From contig JBBJMP010000014.1 in assembly GCA_037718865.1 (NCBI GenBank), positions 62,001-126,000 on the forward strand: a stretch of 64,000 nt of DNA, in the 5' to 3' direction. The notes beneath the pieces were generated by a model. That model searched no databases. It saw nothing but the letters and a program-made list of their open reading frames with translations, and was not told where the DNA came from. Shown here piece by piece: positions 1 through 9,968 of this stretch. This stretch comes from JADCRZ01 sp037718865 (GTDB lineage Bacteria > Bacteroidota > Bacteroidia > Chitinophagales > Chitinophagaceae). Each line of letters begins with the position of its first letter. The stretch's first letter is position 1. A program made the translations under genes and the position numbers.

Positions 1-962
1 TTATTCCAGCCCCTGGGGGTAAAACCTGTTCCCAGGTAGATCACCGCATCGACTGGGATCTTTTTTGCACGGAATGTATCCACGATACCGGTCATCTGTT
101 TGTCGTCTTGCAGCGTACGGTGCGACTGCATATAACCAAGCGCCCACTTAGGAGGTAAAACAGCCGGCCCGCAGATGACGGATATATCCTTCATCAGCGA
201 CGCCGGTTCGTGAGCGTCGAAGATAAAGAAGTCGTACAGACCGGGAACGATTTTATCAATGGGAGGAAGCCCCTTGCCCTGATTCAATCCCTGGTTTTTT
301 ACGGTCTGCGGAACGGCTTCTTTGCCCGTTGGCTTCCACGGAATAAATAAACCGCGATCTTTGTGTTGAAGGTCAACATGCACCCATGGCGTTGCAATGA
401 AAATGCCCCATCCTTCCGTGCCGATGAGCATGGGTACAGGGTTGCGCGAGCCGTATGCATCGGCCTGCCAGCGCGGTTGCATACTGTCATAACTTCCACG
501 CCGGTCAAATTGTATTTGCTGGGTCCGCCAGTCAATGCCCGGAACGGGTTTTGGTCCGCCTTCACCGAGTCCCAATACAGGCTGATCATCCAGTTTGAAA
601 GACATGTTGCCATCATCGTGAAGGCTGATATTTTGCACCAGGCTTCCACTGGCATTTGTTACAACAATGGTAAGCGGATCAGGCCGCACTTCAACCTGTA
701 AGCTACCTACCCGTTTTTTTATGCTCTTACTAATGGCACGCACACTGATTGAAGGTGAGGGATAGCTTCTTTCCGCCAGTGCCGGCGTATATGGAAAATT
801 TTCGGTAAAGCTTACGGGTTTTAAGGTAACGCGAATGCTATGTTCTCCAGCTGCCCGAATATCAAGCTGGCCCGGCTGTCCGGAGACGGTAAGTTGCTGC
901 GAGTGAACGGCAGTGCATGCGGTTATAAAAATCAATGATAGTGCAAGGCGGTTGGTGCGCAT
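1..962 (-). CDS. GH31 family alpha-glycosidase, partial (N-terminal 320 residues)
   Basis: The reading frame opens at the ATG on the minus strand at 962 and stays open to the window edge, so the C-terminus is missing. It begins with an export signal (MRTNRLALSLIFITACTAVH) followed by a beta-rich N-terminal domain. The end of the visible part has the GH31 pre-barrel motif PPKWALGYMQSHR and the start of the TIM barrel (VDAVIYLGTGF). GH31 enzymes act as alpha-glucosidases, alpha-xylosidases or transglycosylases. The catalytic aspartates lie beyond the edge, so the substrate cannot be read. The gene follows SusC, SusD and DUF3823 genes on the same strand, which points to a periplasmic glycosidase of this PUL. 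Alpha-xylosidase is plausible beside a GH3 enzyme, but that is inference. Confidence 0.9.
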   Translation of the reverse strand, partial: MRTNRLALSLIFITACTAVHSQQLTVSGQPGQLDIRAAGEHSIRVTLKPVSFTENFPYTPALAERSYPSPSISVRAISKSIKKRVGSLQVEVRPDPLTIVVTNASGSLVQNISLHDDGNMSFKLDDQPVLGLGEGGPKPVPGIDWRTQQIQFDRRGSYDSMQPRWQADAYGSRNPVPMLIGTEGWGIFIATPWVHVDLQHKDRGLFIPWKPTGKEAVPQTVKNQGLNQGKGLPPIDKIVPGLYDFFIFDAHEPASLMKDISVICGPAVLPPKWALGYMQSHRTLQDDKQMTGIVDTFRAKKIPVDAVIYLGTGFTPRGWN

Positions 963-983
963 AAAAATTGAATTTTAACCTGA

Positions 984-1661
984 TTATTTCAACTGTACTT
1001 TCTGAGAAGTAGAATACATCAGCTCATTGATACCTCTTGTTTTAACGCCCACCCTTGCATATATAAAATTTTCTGCGGCCAGCGAAGCCGGGATGGCAAC
1101 ATTTAAGGTAACCGGGGTTGTTATATTAAAAGGTGCGGTCCGTGTTACGTTGGCGGAATTATTGTTTTGATCTAACACATAATTGGGTCCGATATATATC
1201 CGCACCAATTCCATCTCTCTCGTGGTGTTTACCATCTGCACCGTAAATGTTCCGGTAATGTTTGAACCATTTTTCTGGAAACCCGCATTAGTGATTATAA
1301 AATAGGGGTTAACAGGAATATCTATGGTTGCCGAACCACTTAAATGGACGTCTATCGAATCTGAGGCATCAGCCCAGGGGCCCGCCCCTCTGGCCCGGAC
1401 CAATTTATAATCCCCATTATACAGCACCGCCGAAAAACTTCCATCCTGGGCTATGTTTAACGGGAGGCTGCTAAAAAGTTGAAATCCACGCTGCCATATC
1501 TCAAAACTTACTCCACCTGAACGCACCCCTATGGGCTCTTTATTATAAACAACCCTGCCCGTTAGCGTGGAGCCGGGCGGGGTTCGGTTATCCTTTTCAC
1601 ATCCTGCAAACAGGAAAACGGATAGTGCGATTAACGGCAATGTATATGTTATACCTTTCAT
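984..1661 (-). CDS. DUF3823 domain lipoprotein
   Basis: A 225-residue lipoprotein with signal MKGITYTLPLIALSVFLFAGC, the Cys being the lipidation site. I chose the ATG at 1661 because the longer frame from 1694 overlaps the end of the SusD gene and places 11 residues before a normal signal peptide. The rest is beta-rich, with a carboxypeptidase-regulatory-like first half (LTGRVVYNKEPIGVRSGGVSFEIWQRG is the diagnostic stretch, positions about 33-60). DUF3823 proteins typically follow SusD in Bacteroidota PULs and are thought to be surface glycan-binding accessory proteins. It lies 10 bp after susD and 21 bp before the GH31 gene, so the three are very likely one transcript. The ligand is not known. 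Confidence 0.85.
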   Translation of the reverse strand: MKGITYTLPLIALSVFLFAGCEKDNRTPPGSTLTGRVVYNKEPIGVRSGGVSFEIWQRGFQLFSSLPLNIAQDGSFSAVLYNGDYKLVRARGAGPWADASDSIDVHLSGSATIDIPVNPYFIITNAGFQKNGSNITGTFTVQMVNTTREMELVRIYIGPNYVLDQNNNSANVTRTAPFNITTPVTLNVAIPASLAAENFIYARVGVKTRGINELMYSTSQKVQLK

Positions 1662-1671
1662 GGGAATTTTT

Positions 1672-3561
1672 TTAATGGAAGGGGTTACGTACAATTTTTG
1701 GATTATTATCTATAACACTTTGAGCAATGGAAGAATAATAATTACCCGGCCTAAAGAACCTGGGCGCTTTAAATCTTGGGGCGATGAATTTATCAAACAC
1801 ATATTTTCCATCGTCAGGATGGCCGGGGCGAACGATACGGTAGGGATAAAGCGCATAGATATTTGCATCCGGGTTGGTAGTGGTTCCATCCCATACCTTG
1901 TCGGCGATTCTCCATCTGATCAGGTCCCAAAGACGATGGTCCTCAAAAGCAAGCTCTACCTTACGTTCATTCTGAATTCTTTGGAGCGTCAGTGTGGTAA
2001 GACTGTTTGCAGGAAAACCGGCTCTTTGCCTGACGGCATTGGTAAACGTTAAAGCATCGTTGGTCAGTCCAAGTTCAAAGGCTGCTTCGCCTGCATTGAG
2101 GTATACTTCTCCCAGCCTGAATACAACCCACCAGGTGTCACTTTGAAGTGCAGAAGTACTGGCTCCTGCCGTAGCATCGATATATTTACGCAGATAAAAC
2201 CCGGTATTGGAAACAAAGGTTGTCGTGCGGCTGGGTCCATCAAGGCCTGTAAGCGTTTTACCATCCGTATAACTACTGTTTAACGCTCCTTCAGTTCTGT
2301 CGTACTTATTCGCTGACGCATTCCATACATACACGCCTGCCTGGATTTTCAGGGTTTTGCCGGCGAATGATACACCGGGGTACATGATGGTTCCGTAAAG
2401 ACGGGCATCCTTATTCGCAAATATATCCTGGGGGTTATCATAAAATATCCAACTGGCCTGGCCTGCCGCCGTATTGCTGCCTGTGCCTACACCTTTCAAT
2501 GTTCCCGGAGAACCGTCTAAATACTCAAAACTTTCTACCAGGTTTAAAGAAGGAGACGTGAATGAGGACCCCTGCCCGCCATCCTCAAACAGGGAACGTG
2601 CGATATTATTAAAGGTGTTTAAATGCCTTTTGCCCTGTGACTTCAGGTAATCGACCGCAAAGATCACTTCCGTATTTCCGCCTTTATTGACAAGCGCATC
2701 ATAGAAGTTCTCACCCAACACAGGGTTTGTTCTGTACAGCGTATATGCCCCACTGTTAATGATCTCTTTGGAGGCATCCAGGGATTTTTGATAATATCCT
2801 GACGCCTTTGATTGGGGAATGCCCACTTCTCCACCAGGAGTGCTGCTCATGGTTAAACCAGGCGTGTTGTTGTAGCGGGCTAAAGATCCGGCATAGAGCA
2901 TGGCACGGCTTTTCAGGGCCAGGGCGGTGTTTTTATTGGCCTGCCTTCTGCTGCCCGTGTTGCCCAAATCATTTTTAATGGCATCCAGCTCGGCTGCAAT
3001 GAAATCATACACTTCTTCTTCCTTGTTTCGCGGCTGTTGCAGGTAAGCGGGATCGCCGGCAAAGTCATAGATCAATTGTTTCGTGATGATAGGAACTCCG
3101 CCCATTCTTTTTACCATGTCAAAATAATCCATCGCCCGTAAAAAGCGCAGCTCGGCAATGAATTGCTTTTTGAGTATTGGCGTGAGCTCTACGGAATTCG
3201 ATTCATTTATGTTGTCTATCGCTACGTTTACATCCCTGACGAATGCATAGTCCCACAGTCGCCAGCGATCAAAATTATAATTGATCAGGTTGTTCCTGAC
3301 CTCAACATCATTATTACTCAATCCTGACCACATGCCTTCATCAAATATGGAAAAATTCTCATTGCCCGTTGCAAGCGAAGCATACCTGGGTAAACGGTCA
3401 TACAGGTTGGCCAATATGCCAATAATTAGCTTGGGATCTTTATAGATCTGCTCATCCGTAAAAATGGTTTGCGGGCTTGTATCCAGCAATTCGTCTTTTT
3501 TGCAGGAAAGAAAACAAGCTGCCAGGAAGGTGCATACAAACAGACTTATTACACTTTTCAT
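1672..3561 (-). CDS. SusD/RagB family nutrient-binding outer-membrane lipoprotein
   Basis: A 629-residue surface lipoprotein with signal MKSVISLFVCTFLAACFLSC and mature N-terminus CKKDELLDTSP. The family pattern is clear: TPR-like helices in the first half (LKKQFIAELRFLRAMDYFD, around 130-150, is the SusD hallmark) and the C-terminal SusD block (FRLGEVYLNAGEAAFELG, then QRIQNERKVELAFEDHRLWD) near 490-560. SusD proteins form the lid of the SusC channel and bind oligosaccharides at the cell surface. The gene starts 9 bp after the stop of the SusC gene, so the two are co-transcribed. Length is in the normal upper range for the family. Confidence 0.95.
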   Translation of the reverse strand: MKSVISLFVCTFLAACFLSCKKDELLDTSPQTIFTDEQIYKDPKLIIGILANLYDRLPRYASLATGNENFSIFDEGMWSGLSNNDVEVRNNLINYNFDRWRLWDYAFVRDVNVAIDNINESNSVELTPILKKQFIAELRFLRAMDYFDMVKRMGGVPIITKQLIYDFAGDPAYLQQPRNKEEEVYDFIAAELDAIKNDLGNTGSRRQANKNTALALKSRAMLYAGSLARYNNTPGLTMSSTPGGEVGIPQSKASGYYQKSLDASKEIINSGAYTLYRTNPVLGENFYDALVNKGGNTEVIFAVDYLKSQGKRHLNTFNNIARSLFEDGGQGSSFTSPSLNLVESFEYLDGSPGTLKGVGTGSNTAAGQASWIFYDNPQDIFANKDARLYGTIMYPGVSFAGKTLKIQAGVYVWNASANKYDRTEGALNSSYTDGKTLTGLDGPSRTTTFVSNTGFYLRKYIDATAGASTSALQSDTWWVVFRLGEVYLNAGEAAFELGLTNDALTFTNAVRQRAGFPANSLTTLTLQRIQNERKVELAFEDHRLWDLIRWRIADKVWDGTTTNPDANIYALYPYRIVRPGHPDDGKYVFDKFIAPRFKAPRFFRPGNYYSSIAQSVIDNNPKIVRNPFH

Positions 3562-3570
3562 TGTATAGCT

Positions 3571-6500
3571 TTAAAGAGTTACATTAATTCCGAACGTGTA
3601 CAATTTCATATTCGGATAAACCAACCCGGTGTTAAACGAGATTTCAGGATCTATCTCAATGTCTTTTACATTATCAAAGGAAAATAAGTTGGTGCCGGTT
3701 GCATAAACCTGTATCAGGGAAAGGCCGAATTTGCCAGAGATATTTTTGGGAAGAGTATACCCTATTTCCAGGTTTTTAAGACGCAGGTAATTGACGTTGG
3801 TGATCCAGTAATCGCTATGCGTGGTATAATCAACATGTGAGCCCGAGCCGGTTCTGCGGATCGGCGGATATTTTCCCGGGATCCATTTACTATTTGGATT
3901 AAACAAATCCTCCCGGTGCCAGCGGTCATTAAAAATATATTCCGGTGCATTATGTATGGCCTGGAATGGTATCGCTAATTCAAAGATCCGGTAGTAAGAT
4001 TGCATTGTAGCCCCGGCCCAATCTGTCATGAAGCTAAAACCTTTATAGTTAAATCCCGCGCTCATTCCGAAGCTCATGTATGGATTAGCACCCAAAGCGT
4101 ATCCGATAGGCCTTTCATCAAGGTTAGTGATGATACCATCGCCGTTGACGTCTTTAAACATCAGGTCGCCGGGTAGGAGTGTCCTGTTGCCCTGGCCGTC
4201 ATTGTTGATCTTATAATCTTTTATCTGTTCCATCGACTCAAACTGCCCCGTAACCTGGTATCCCCAATGGATGTCGGCCCAACGGTTTGCAGTAGCATTA
4301 CGGTATTCATCAAACGAATTGCCAAAGCGGGGCTTGTAGAGATCCATAATCTTCCGGCGGCCCAGGGTTCCGTTAACGCTTAATGTATACCCTACCTTTC
4401 CGGCCCTGGAGGCATAGGTTACAATACCTTCTACGCCTTCCGTTCTCTCCGAATTGAGATTTTCCGCCGGCAAAGTATATCCTACTTCGCTTGGCACGAG
4501 TACGTCATACCTGGGTGCCGGTATGCCGGTAAGGTCCCTGACAAACACATCAAATTCTGCTGTTAGCTTGTTGTTTAAAAATCCGATGTCGAGCCCGAGG
4601 TTTTTGATCGTACTGGTAACCCAGGTGATGTTCGTAATGGGTAATCCACGCACGCCAATTCCGGTAACCAGGCCACCATCAAAAACATAACTTCCGCTTC
4701 CAAAATTTCCTCCGGGAAGATAGTCGAACGCATTGACTCCCCTTTCCTGACCGGTTCTTCCCCAGGAGGCTCTCAATTTTACATTTGATATGATTTCGCC
4801 GAAGATGTCATTAAAGAATTTTTCCTCTGAAAGCCTCCAGCCCGCAGAAATGCCCGGGAACAGGCCCCATCGATTTCCGGGTGAATATAGATGGGAGCCA
4901 TCGTACCTACCCAATAACTCCAACAGGTACTTTTGCTTATAATCATAGTTAAACCTGCCGATAAAGGACGCACGCTTGCTTATATTGTACAAGTCGGTAA
5001 AAGCGTTTATGTTCAGCAGGTTAATAAGAGGGGTATAATTCGTAGGTGGAATTGATCCGATACTTAAAGACTGGTCGATAGCCTTTGCGTACTCGTAAGC
5101 CCCCATAGCTGAAATGGAATGATCACCCAGATCCTTTGCATAATTAAGCTGTAACTGTGCAAAATTTTCCTGAATTTCCTGCCTGGCTTTGTTTCGAAGT
5201 GCCAGGTTGAAAGGAACAGGAACATATGCTTCAGTAGCCGGTCTGTATGAATAAAGGTTAAAAGAATTGCGCTGCAGCTCATTCTTATTTTGTTTGTAGT
5301 TATAAGAGTAAGTGGCTTTTGCAGATATCCCGAACGGAAGTTCAAAGCTGGCATAAAAAATACTCGCAAAGTTATTCCATGTATTATCCTGTTTTCCAAT
5401 AACCTTTTCATCATATATTAACGGGTTACGGGAAGGATTATTTACATCCGCATTGATATAATCCGGATTGTCATTCGCATAGAGACGTTCGGTGGGCCAC
5501 ATCGTTAAAATGGCTAGAAAAGGGTTGTCATATGTATTGCCGCCCGTCGTAGATGCAGGCTCGTGACGGGACTCGATCCGGCCACTTAACTGCGTGCCTA
5601 ACTTTACCCCTTTTATTATAGTGCCCTCAACGTTAGCCTGGAAATTATACCGTTTGAAATTATACTGTTTTAAGACAGCTTCCTGCGATAAACCACCCAT
5701 GGAAACATAATAATTCATCTTGTCACTTCCTCCGCTGGAACTGACATTGATATATTTCTGCGGGGCATTCTTCCTGAGAATATAATCCCGGTAATTTGTG
5801 CCCTGGAACCCCTTTTCCGTACCCTGCCTCCATTTTTCCAGGATCTCCGGTGTAGTGGTTGGGATCAAACCGGCATTTTGTTCCGCTTCTGCCAATGCGC
5901 GTACATAATCACCTGCGCTTGAAGCTGAAATGTAACGGGTGAGATTTTGAAGCTGGTAATAACTGCTTACATTTAGCGAATTTTTTTGGGAGGACTTACC
6001 TTTTTTAGTGGTCACGAGTACCACGCCATTGGATGCACGAAAACCATATAATGAAGCAGAAGCATCTTTTAACACGGAAATATTTTCAATGTCTTCCAGG
6101 CCGATATTATTGAACTGCCCCTCACTCTGGGGCACCCCGTCTATAACAAAAAGAGGGCTTCCCAGATTACGTATCTGAATAGAAGCAGCGGCACCGGGCC
6201 TCCCCGTTGTCTGACGTGCAGTGATACCCTGTATTTTTCCTACCAATGCCCCTGAAGTAGTAGCCGAAGGCGTACGCGTCAGATCGGAAGATTTGATAGA
6301 GCTTACCGCTCCTGTAATACTTCCTTTTTTCTGCGTTCCATATCCAACCACAACTACGTCATTCAACTGCTGGCCCTCTGCCTGCAGATCCACATCAATA
6401 GTGGTACGGTTAGATACTTTTATTTCCTGCGAAGTAAAACCCACATAAGTGAAAACCAGGCTGCCATTGGAAGGGGAACTTATTGAGTAATTGCCCTGAT

Positions 6501-6729
6501 CATCGGTTTGCGTGGTGGTGCCCAGAATTTTTACGCTTACCGTAACACCCGTTAAAACGGAATCTCCATTACTGACTTTACCAGTAACAATGATTTGTTG
6601 CGCAAAGGCAGTTGCAGAGAATGAAAAAGAAAAAACAAGTAAACAAAACGTGTTCAATAATTTCGGAGGGCAATAAAACTGCCTGTAAACAGAAGAGGAT
6701 TTCTTCCATTGAAGTAATCTTACTTTCAT
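3571..6729 (-). CDS. SusC/RagA family TonB-linked outer-membrane receptor
   Basis: A complete 1052-residue SusC. The long N-terminus ends in a signal peptide (LLNTFCLLVFSFSFSATAFA), followed by a CarboxypepD_reg-like domain (about 48-125), a TonB-box-like segment (LNDVVVVGYGTQKKGSITGA, about 128-147), the plug domain (SVLKDASASLYGFRASNGVV) and the 22-stranded barrel. It ends with TFGINVTL, the usual C-terminal aromatic strand. Its role is TonB-driven import of oligosaccharides bound by SusD. It heads the minus-strand operon with SusD, DUF3823 and GH31. The GH3 gene lies 61 bp upstream on the same strand and may belong to the same transcript. Confidence 0.96.
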   Translation of the reverse strand: MKVRLLQWKKSSSVYRQFYCPPKLLNTFCLLVFSFSFSATAFAQQIIVTGKVSNGDSVLTGVTVSVKILGTTTQTDDQGNYSISSPSNGSLVFTYVGFTSQEIKVSNRTTIDVDLQAEGQQLNDVVVVGYGTQKKGSITGAVSSIKSSDLTRTPSATTSGALVGKIQGITARQTTGRPGAAASIQIRNLGSPLFVIDGVPQSEGQFNNIGLEDIENISVLKDASASLYGFRASNGVVLVTTKKGKSSQKNSLNVSSYYQLQNLTRYISASSAGDYVRALAEAEQNAGLIPTTTPEILEKWRQGTEKGFQGTNYRDYILRKNAPQKYINVSSSGGSDKMNYYVSMGGLSQEAVLKQYNFKRYNFQANVEGTIIKGVKLGTQLSGRIESRHEPASTTGGNTYDNPFLAILTMWPTERLYANDNPDYINADVNNPSRNPLIYDEKVIGKQDNTWNNFASIFYASFELPFGISAKATYSYNYKQNKNELQRNSFNLYSYRPATEAYVPVPFNLALRNKARQEIQENFAQLQLNYAKDLGDHSISAMGAYEYAKAIDQSLSIGSIPPTNYTPLINLLNINAFTDLYNISKRASFIGRFNYDYKQKYLLELLGRYDGSHLYSPGNRWGLFPGISAGWRLSEEKFFNDIFGEIISNVKLRASWGRTGQERGVNAFDYLPGGNFGSGSYVFDGGLVTGIGVRGLPITNITWVTSTIKNLGLDIGFLNNKLTAEFDVFVRDLTGIPAPRYDVLVPSEVGYTLPAENLNSERTEGVEGIVTYASRAGKVGYTLSVNGTLGRRKIMDLYKPRFGNSFDEYRNATANRWADIHWGYQVTGQFESMEQIKDYKINNDGQGNRTLLPGDLMFKDVNGDGIITNLDERPIGYALGANPYMSFGMSAGFNYKGFSFMTDWAGATMQSYYRIFELAIPFQAIHNAPEYIFNDRWHREDLFNPNSKWIPGKYPPIRRTGSGSHVDYTTHSDYWITNVNYLRLKNLEIGYTLPKNISGKFGLSLIQVYATGTNLFSFDNVKDIEIDPEISFNTGLVYPNMKLYTFGINVTL

Positions 6730-6790
6730 GGCAAATAGGGTTTATTAAAAATGAATATGAAACGGGAAGATCTTTCAACAATTTTTATGA

Positions 6791-8989
6791 TCAGCGTACG
6801 ACTTCCACCTGGCCGTTTGCTCTAATATCATCCGAGGAGCTTCCAATCATCACAGTGAACATACCTGGCTCCACGATAAAGCCATGTGTTTTTTCATCGT
6901 AAAAAGCAAGCTTGGTGGCGGGAACAGTAAAGGTGAGGTTTTGTTTTTCTCCCGGATTTAAACTGATCCTTTGAAAACCCCTCAATTCTTTGACCGGACG
7001 CTTTACGCTCGATACAACGTCATGCACATACAGCTGCACCACTTCATCCCCCAGTCGTTTGCCCGTGTTTTGAACGGTAACCTGTACAGTGATCTGTCCG
7101 CCGGCATTAATTTTTTTTGAGGCGATCTTAAAGTTGCTATACTTAAAATTTGTATAACTTAATCCATGGCCAAAAGGAAAGAGGGGCTTGCCGTTGATGT
7201 ACATATAGGTAAAACCTTTTGTTACATCGTATTCGTCAACGGAAGGTACCTGTTCAGCAGAAGCGTACACTGTGAGCGGAAGCTTGCCTCCGGGATTTAC
7301 ATTTCCAAATATCACATCGGCGATGGCATTGCCACCTTCCTCTCCTGCCCACCATGCTTCTATGATAGCCGGCGCTTTTTCTTTTATTTCCGGAATGGTT
7401 AACGGGCCTGCATTGAGTTCTACAACGATAGTCCGTGCATTTGCGGCTAGTATTGCTTTGACCAATTCTTCCTGGTTGGGAGGTAACCCTAATGACGTTC
7501 GATCACGCCCTTCACGTTCAATAGCGAGTGTGGTACCGATATAGAGAATAGTAACATCTGCTTTTTTTGCGGCCTCAACGGCTTTTTGTAATTCTTCCTT
7601 TGTGTTCAATACCAGGGCTTCCGTACTGTCTTTTCTTGCAATGATATCAGTTCCTTTTACATAAAGTATTTCGGTACCGGGAGAAATGCGGTTTTTAATG
7701 CCCTGGAGGGGAGTGACAGGGTCTTTAACCCTGCCGCTATAATCACCCGCTGTAAAAAGGTCGGCATGCGGACCAATTACGGCAATAGTTTTAATGCTGT
7801 TTTTATCAAGGGGTAACAATTGGCCCTGGTTTTTCAAAAGCACCATCGACTGCTGTGCTGTTTTAAGTGCCAGTTGCCGGTGCTTCGGGCTTCCTATTAC
7901 ATCAGGCGATATGTTGCTGTAAGGAACCATGGCAGGCGGGTCAAATTCACCCAACAAAAATCGATTACGCATCACCCTGTACAAGGCATCATTAAGCCTT
8001 TCTTCCGAGAGCAATCCCTTTTTAACTGCCGCCGGAATATACTCCATATACTCCCTGTCCGAAAAATCGCACCCGGCATTTAACGATTGAGCCACTGCAT
8101 CCTCAAAGGTCATCTGACCTTTTTCGTGACCCTTAACCATGCTGTTTACACCACCGAGATCTGAAACCACAAATCCCTTGAAACCCCATTGGTTCTTGAG
8201 AATATCTGTCAGCAGGTATTTATTGATGTTATTGGGAACGTTATTGATAGCATTGTATGAAGCCATCACCGATTGCGCTCCTCCTTCCACGATACAATCG
8301 CGAAAATGCGGAAGCCAGAATTCAAACAACATGCGTTCACTTACCGTAGCGGAAAGGGCCTGGCGGTTTCTTTCGACGTTATTTACTGCGTAGTGCTTAA
8401 GCGTCGATACCAGTTTCAGATACTTCGGATCATCACCCTGCAATCCCTTTACATAAGCAACACCTATCCGTCCCGTCAAAAACGGGTCTTCGCCATAACA
8501 CTCATTAATGCGGCCCCAATACGGATTGCGGCTGACGTTGATAACCGGAGCCCGGTAAATCAATCCTTTTTTTTCGCCCGGGAAACTGGTATCCCGATGC
8601 CATCCGTTATATATGCCCCGGGCTTCATCCGAGATAACTGTAGCCACTTCATGAATTAATTTGGTGTCCCATGTTGCAGCCATGGCGATGGATACCGGGA
8701 ACATGGTAGTCGGCCGGTTCCACCAAACCCCGTGCAGGCTTTGGTTCCAGCCGTCTGATTTAATGTTGAAACGTTCTACCAGAGGGCCTCTGTGGTTTAA
8801 TAAGACGGCCTTCTCTTCTACAGTGAGGCGTGATATAAGATCCCGAACCCGTTCTTCCGTAGTTTTTTCCGTATCTAGATAAAGAAATGTATTTTTCTTT
8901 TCAACACTGCTTTGCGCATACAAAATGCCGTTGGGGCTTAGCAGGAAGAATAGTATAATTATCCTGAAGATGCTGTCAGGTATTTTCAT
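6791..8989 (-). CDS. Glycoside hydrolase family 3 (beta-glucosidase/beta-xylosidase type)
   Basis: A 732-residue exported enzyme (signal ends at ILYAQS). GH3 N-terminal barrel from about 48 to 350 with the substrate-binding motif LKHY (197-200) and the nucleophile region GFVVSDLGG, where D277 is the expected catalytic aspartate. The alpha/beta sandwich follows (SMVLLKNQGQLLPLDK, about 385-400), then the C-terminal Fn3-like domain (EVVQLYVHDVVSSVKRPVKE). It releases terminal beta-linked sugars; beta-glucosidase and beta-xylosidase cannot be told apart by eye. SDLGG replaces the more common SDWG(A), which may shift specificity. It is the first gene of the minus-strand PUL and faces the XRE-cupin regulator across a 403-bp intergenic region. 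Confidence 0.93.
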   Translation of the reverse strand: MKIPDSIFRIIILFFLLSPNGILYAQSSVEKKNTFLYLDTEKTTEERVRDLISRLTVEEKAVLLNHRGPLVERFNIKSDGWNQSLHGVWWNRPTTMFPVSIAMAATWDTKLIHEVATVISDEARGIYNGWHRDTSFPGEKKGLIYRAPVINVSRNPYWGRINECYGEDPFLTGRIGVAYVKGLQGDDPKYLKLVSTLKHYAVNNVERNRQALSATVSERMLFEFWLPHFRDCIVEGGAQSVMASYNAINNVPNNINKYLLTDILKNQWGFKGFVVSDLGGVNSMVKGHEKGQMTFEDAVAQSLNAGCDFSDREYMEYIPAAVKKGLLSEERLNDALYRVMRNRFLLGEFDPPAMVPYSNISPDVIGSPKHRQLALKTAQQSMVLLKNQGQLLPLDKNSIKTIAVIGPHADLFTAGDYSGRVKDPVTPLQGIKNRISPGTEILYVKGTDIIARKDSTEALVLNTKEELQKAVEAAKKADVTILYIGTTLAIEREGRDRTSLGLPPNQEELVKAILAANARTIVVELNAGPLTIPEIKEKAPAIIEAWWAGEEGGNAIADVIFGNVNPGGKLPLTVYASAEQVPSVDEYDVTKGFTYMYINGKPLFPFGHGLSYTNFKYSNFKIASKKINAGGQITVQVTVQNTGKRLGDEVVQLYVHDVVSSVKRPVKELRGFQRISLNPGEKQNLTFTVPATKLAFYDEKTHGFIVEPGMFTVMIGSSSDDIRANGQVEVVR

Positions 8990-9392
8990 ATTTAAGGCGT
9001 TAATCGTTTAATAATCCGTTGATGGAATTTATTTCAGTATGGGTACCTTTTCATCTATTTATCTTACGATAGAATTAGGTATAAAATTCAGGGGCAGGCA
9101 GCAATTTATTCTATAGGATAAGGATTATACCGGTCTAAATATTCCGGGAGAGTGAAATCAGGAAATTAAGAATATTAGTTTAATTTCATTCAACTTTGTT
9201 GAATTCAAATATATGAAAATGATTGAAATAAAATTTTTTATTTTTTTTTGATGTATTTGAGTCTTACATTATTTGAATTAACCTTATGGTTTTAGAGACT
9301 AGTACCGGATAGTATGAAAGCAAACAAATTGGACAAAACATTGATTCATTGATTAGTCAGGCGCTTTAGAATAAATAATAAAACAGTAACGA
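8990..9392. promoter_or_regulatory. Divergent AT-rich intergenic region
   Basis: This 403-bp gap separates the GH3 gene (minus) from the XRE-cupin gene (plus), so it must hold both promoters. It is very AT-rich, with a T tract around 9236-9250. I see a 17-bp palindrome (listed separately) but no convincing TTTG / TAnnTTTG Bacteroidota promoter pair. No ORF or RNA gene is recognised. Confidence 0.55.
9188..9204. promoter_or_regulatory. 17-bp perfect palindrome, candidate operator
   Basis: ATTCAAC-TTT-GTTGAAT is a perfect 7-bp inverted repeat with a 3-bp centre in the divergent promoter region. Size and symmetry fit a dimeric HTH repressor site. The neighbouring XRE-cupin protein is the obvious candidate binder, by inference only. 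A chance palindrome in AT-rich DNA is possible. Confidence 0.4.
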
Positions 9393-9968
9393 ATGAATAT
9401 ATTGGAAAATGTTAGAACAGCAGAGAGGGTAAACAACCTGAAGATCGGAGACCGGATCAGGTCGATGCGTTTAAATCAGAAAAGAACCTTACAGGAGATT
9501 GCAGATGCAAGCGAACTGTCCCGTAGCATGATCTCTAAAATAGAAAACAATAAAACGGTTCCCTCGGTTGCAGCATTGGTAAAGGTTGCGCAGGCACTGG
9601 GTACGAACATATCTAATTTGTTAGAACACGATGGTTTTTTAAATGCCATTATTACAACAAGACAAAGGGCTGAAGAAAATTTAACCTCTACAGATAAAGG
9701 ATACTACATATATCCTTACGGCTCGGAGTATCATGAAAAGAAAATGCAGCCCTTCTTATTTGTTGCCAGAAAGGGAGAAGTAAAGCAACATGAACTTTCA
9801 CATGTAGGAGAAGAATTTATTTATATAATCAGTGGTCAAATGAAAATGCTTGTCGGGGAGGTTGAATATCTGTTGAGAACCGGGGATAGTTTGTATTTCA
9901 ATTCAACACAAAAGCATGGGATAATGCCTGTATCCAATGAAGTGACCTACCTGGACATTTTTGTATAG
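9393..9968 (+). CDS. XRE-family transcriptional regulator with C-terminal cupin domain
   Basis: A 191-residue protein with an HTH_3 DNA-binding domain (about 20-75: IGDRIRSMRL, then LQEIADASELSRSMISKIEN) and a C-terminal cupin_2 domain (about 120-190, with the conserved EEFIYIISGQMKMLVG and GDSLYFNSTQKHG blocks). Proteins of this build, such as PuuR-like regulators, are usually repressors whose cupin senses a small molecule. It converges on the ABC ATPase gene and lies between a PUL and a transport locus. The transport locus is the more likely target, because XRE-cupin regulators typically sit beside small-molecule uptake or catabolic genes. Confidence 0.9.
   Translation: MNILENVRTAERVNNLKIGDRIRSMRLNQKRTLQEIADASELSRSMISKIENNKTVPSVAALVKVAQALGTNISNLLEHDGFLNAIITTRQRAEENLTSTDKGYYIYPYGSEYHEKKMQPFLFVARKGEVKQHELSHVGEEFIYIISGQMKMLVGEVEYLLRTGDSLYFNSTQKHGIMPVSNEVTYLDIFV

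Noticed and set aside
299..701. Two open frames, 299-655 minus and 363-701 plus
   Set aside because: Both lie inside the GH31 coding frame, which has clear family motifs; neither shows a recognisable protein.
1567..2052. 161-codon plus-strand frame over the SusD/DUF3823 junction
   Set aside because: Antisense to two well supported genes and without family features.
5064..5414. 116-codon minus-strand frame inside SusC
   Set aside because: Same strand but different frame from a full-length SusC; composition is that of a shadow frame.
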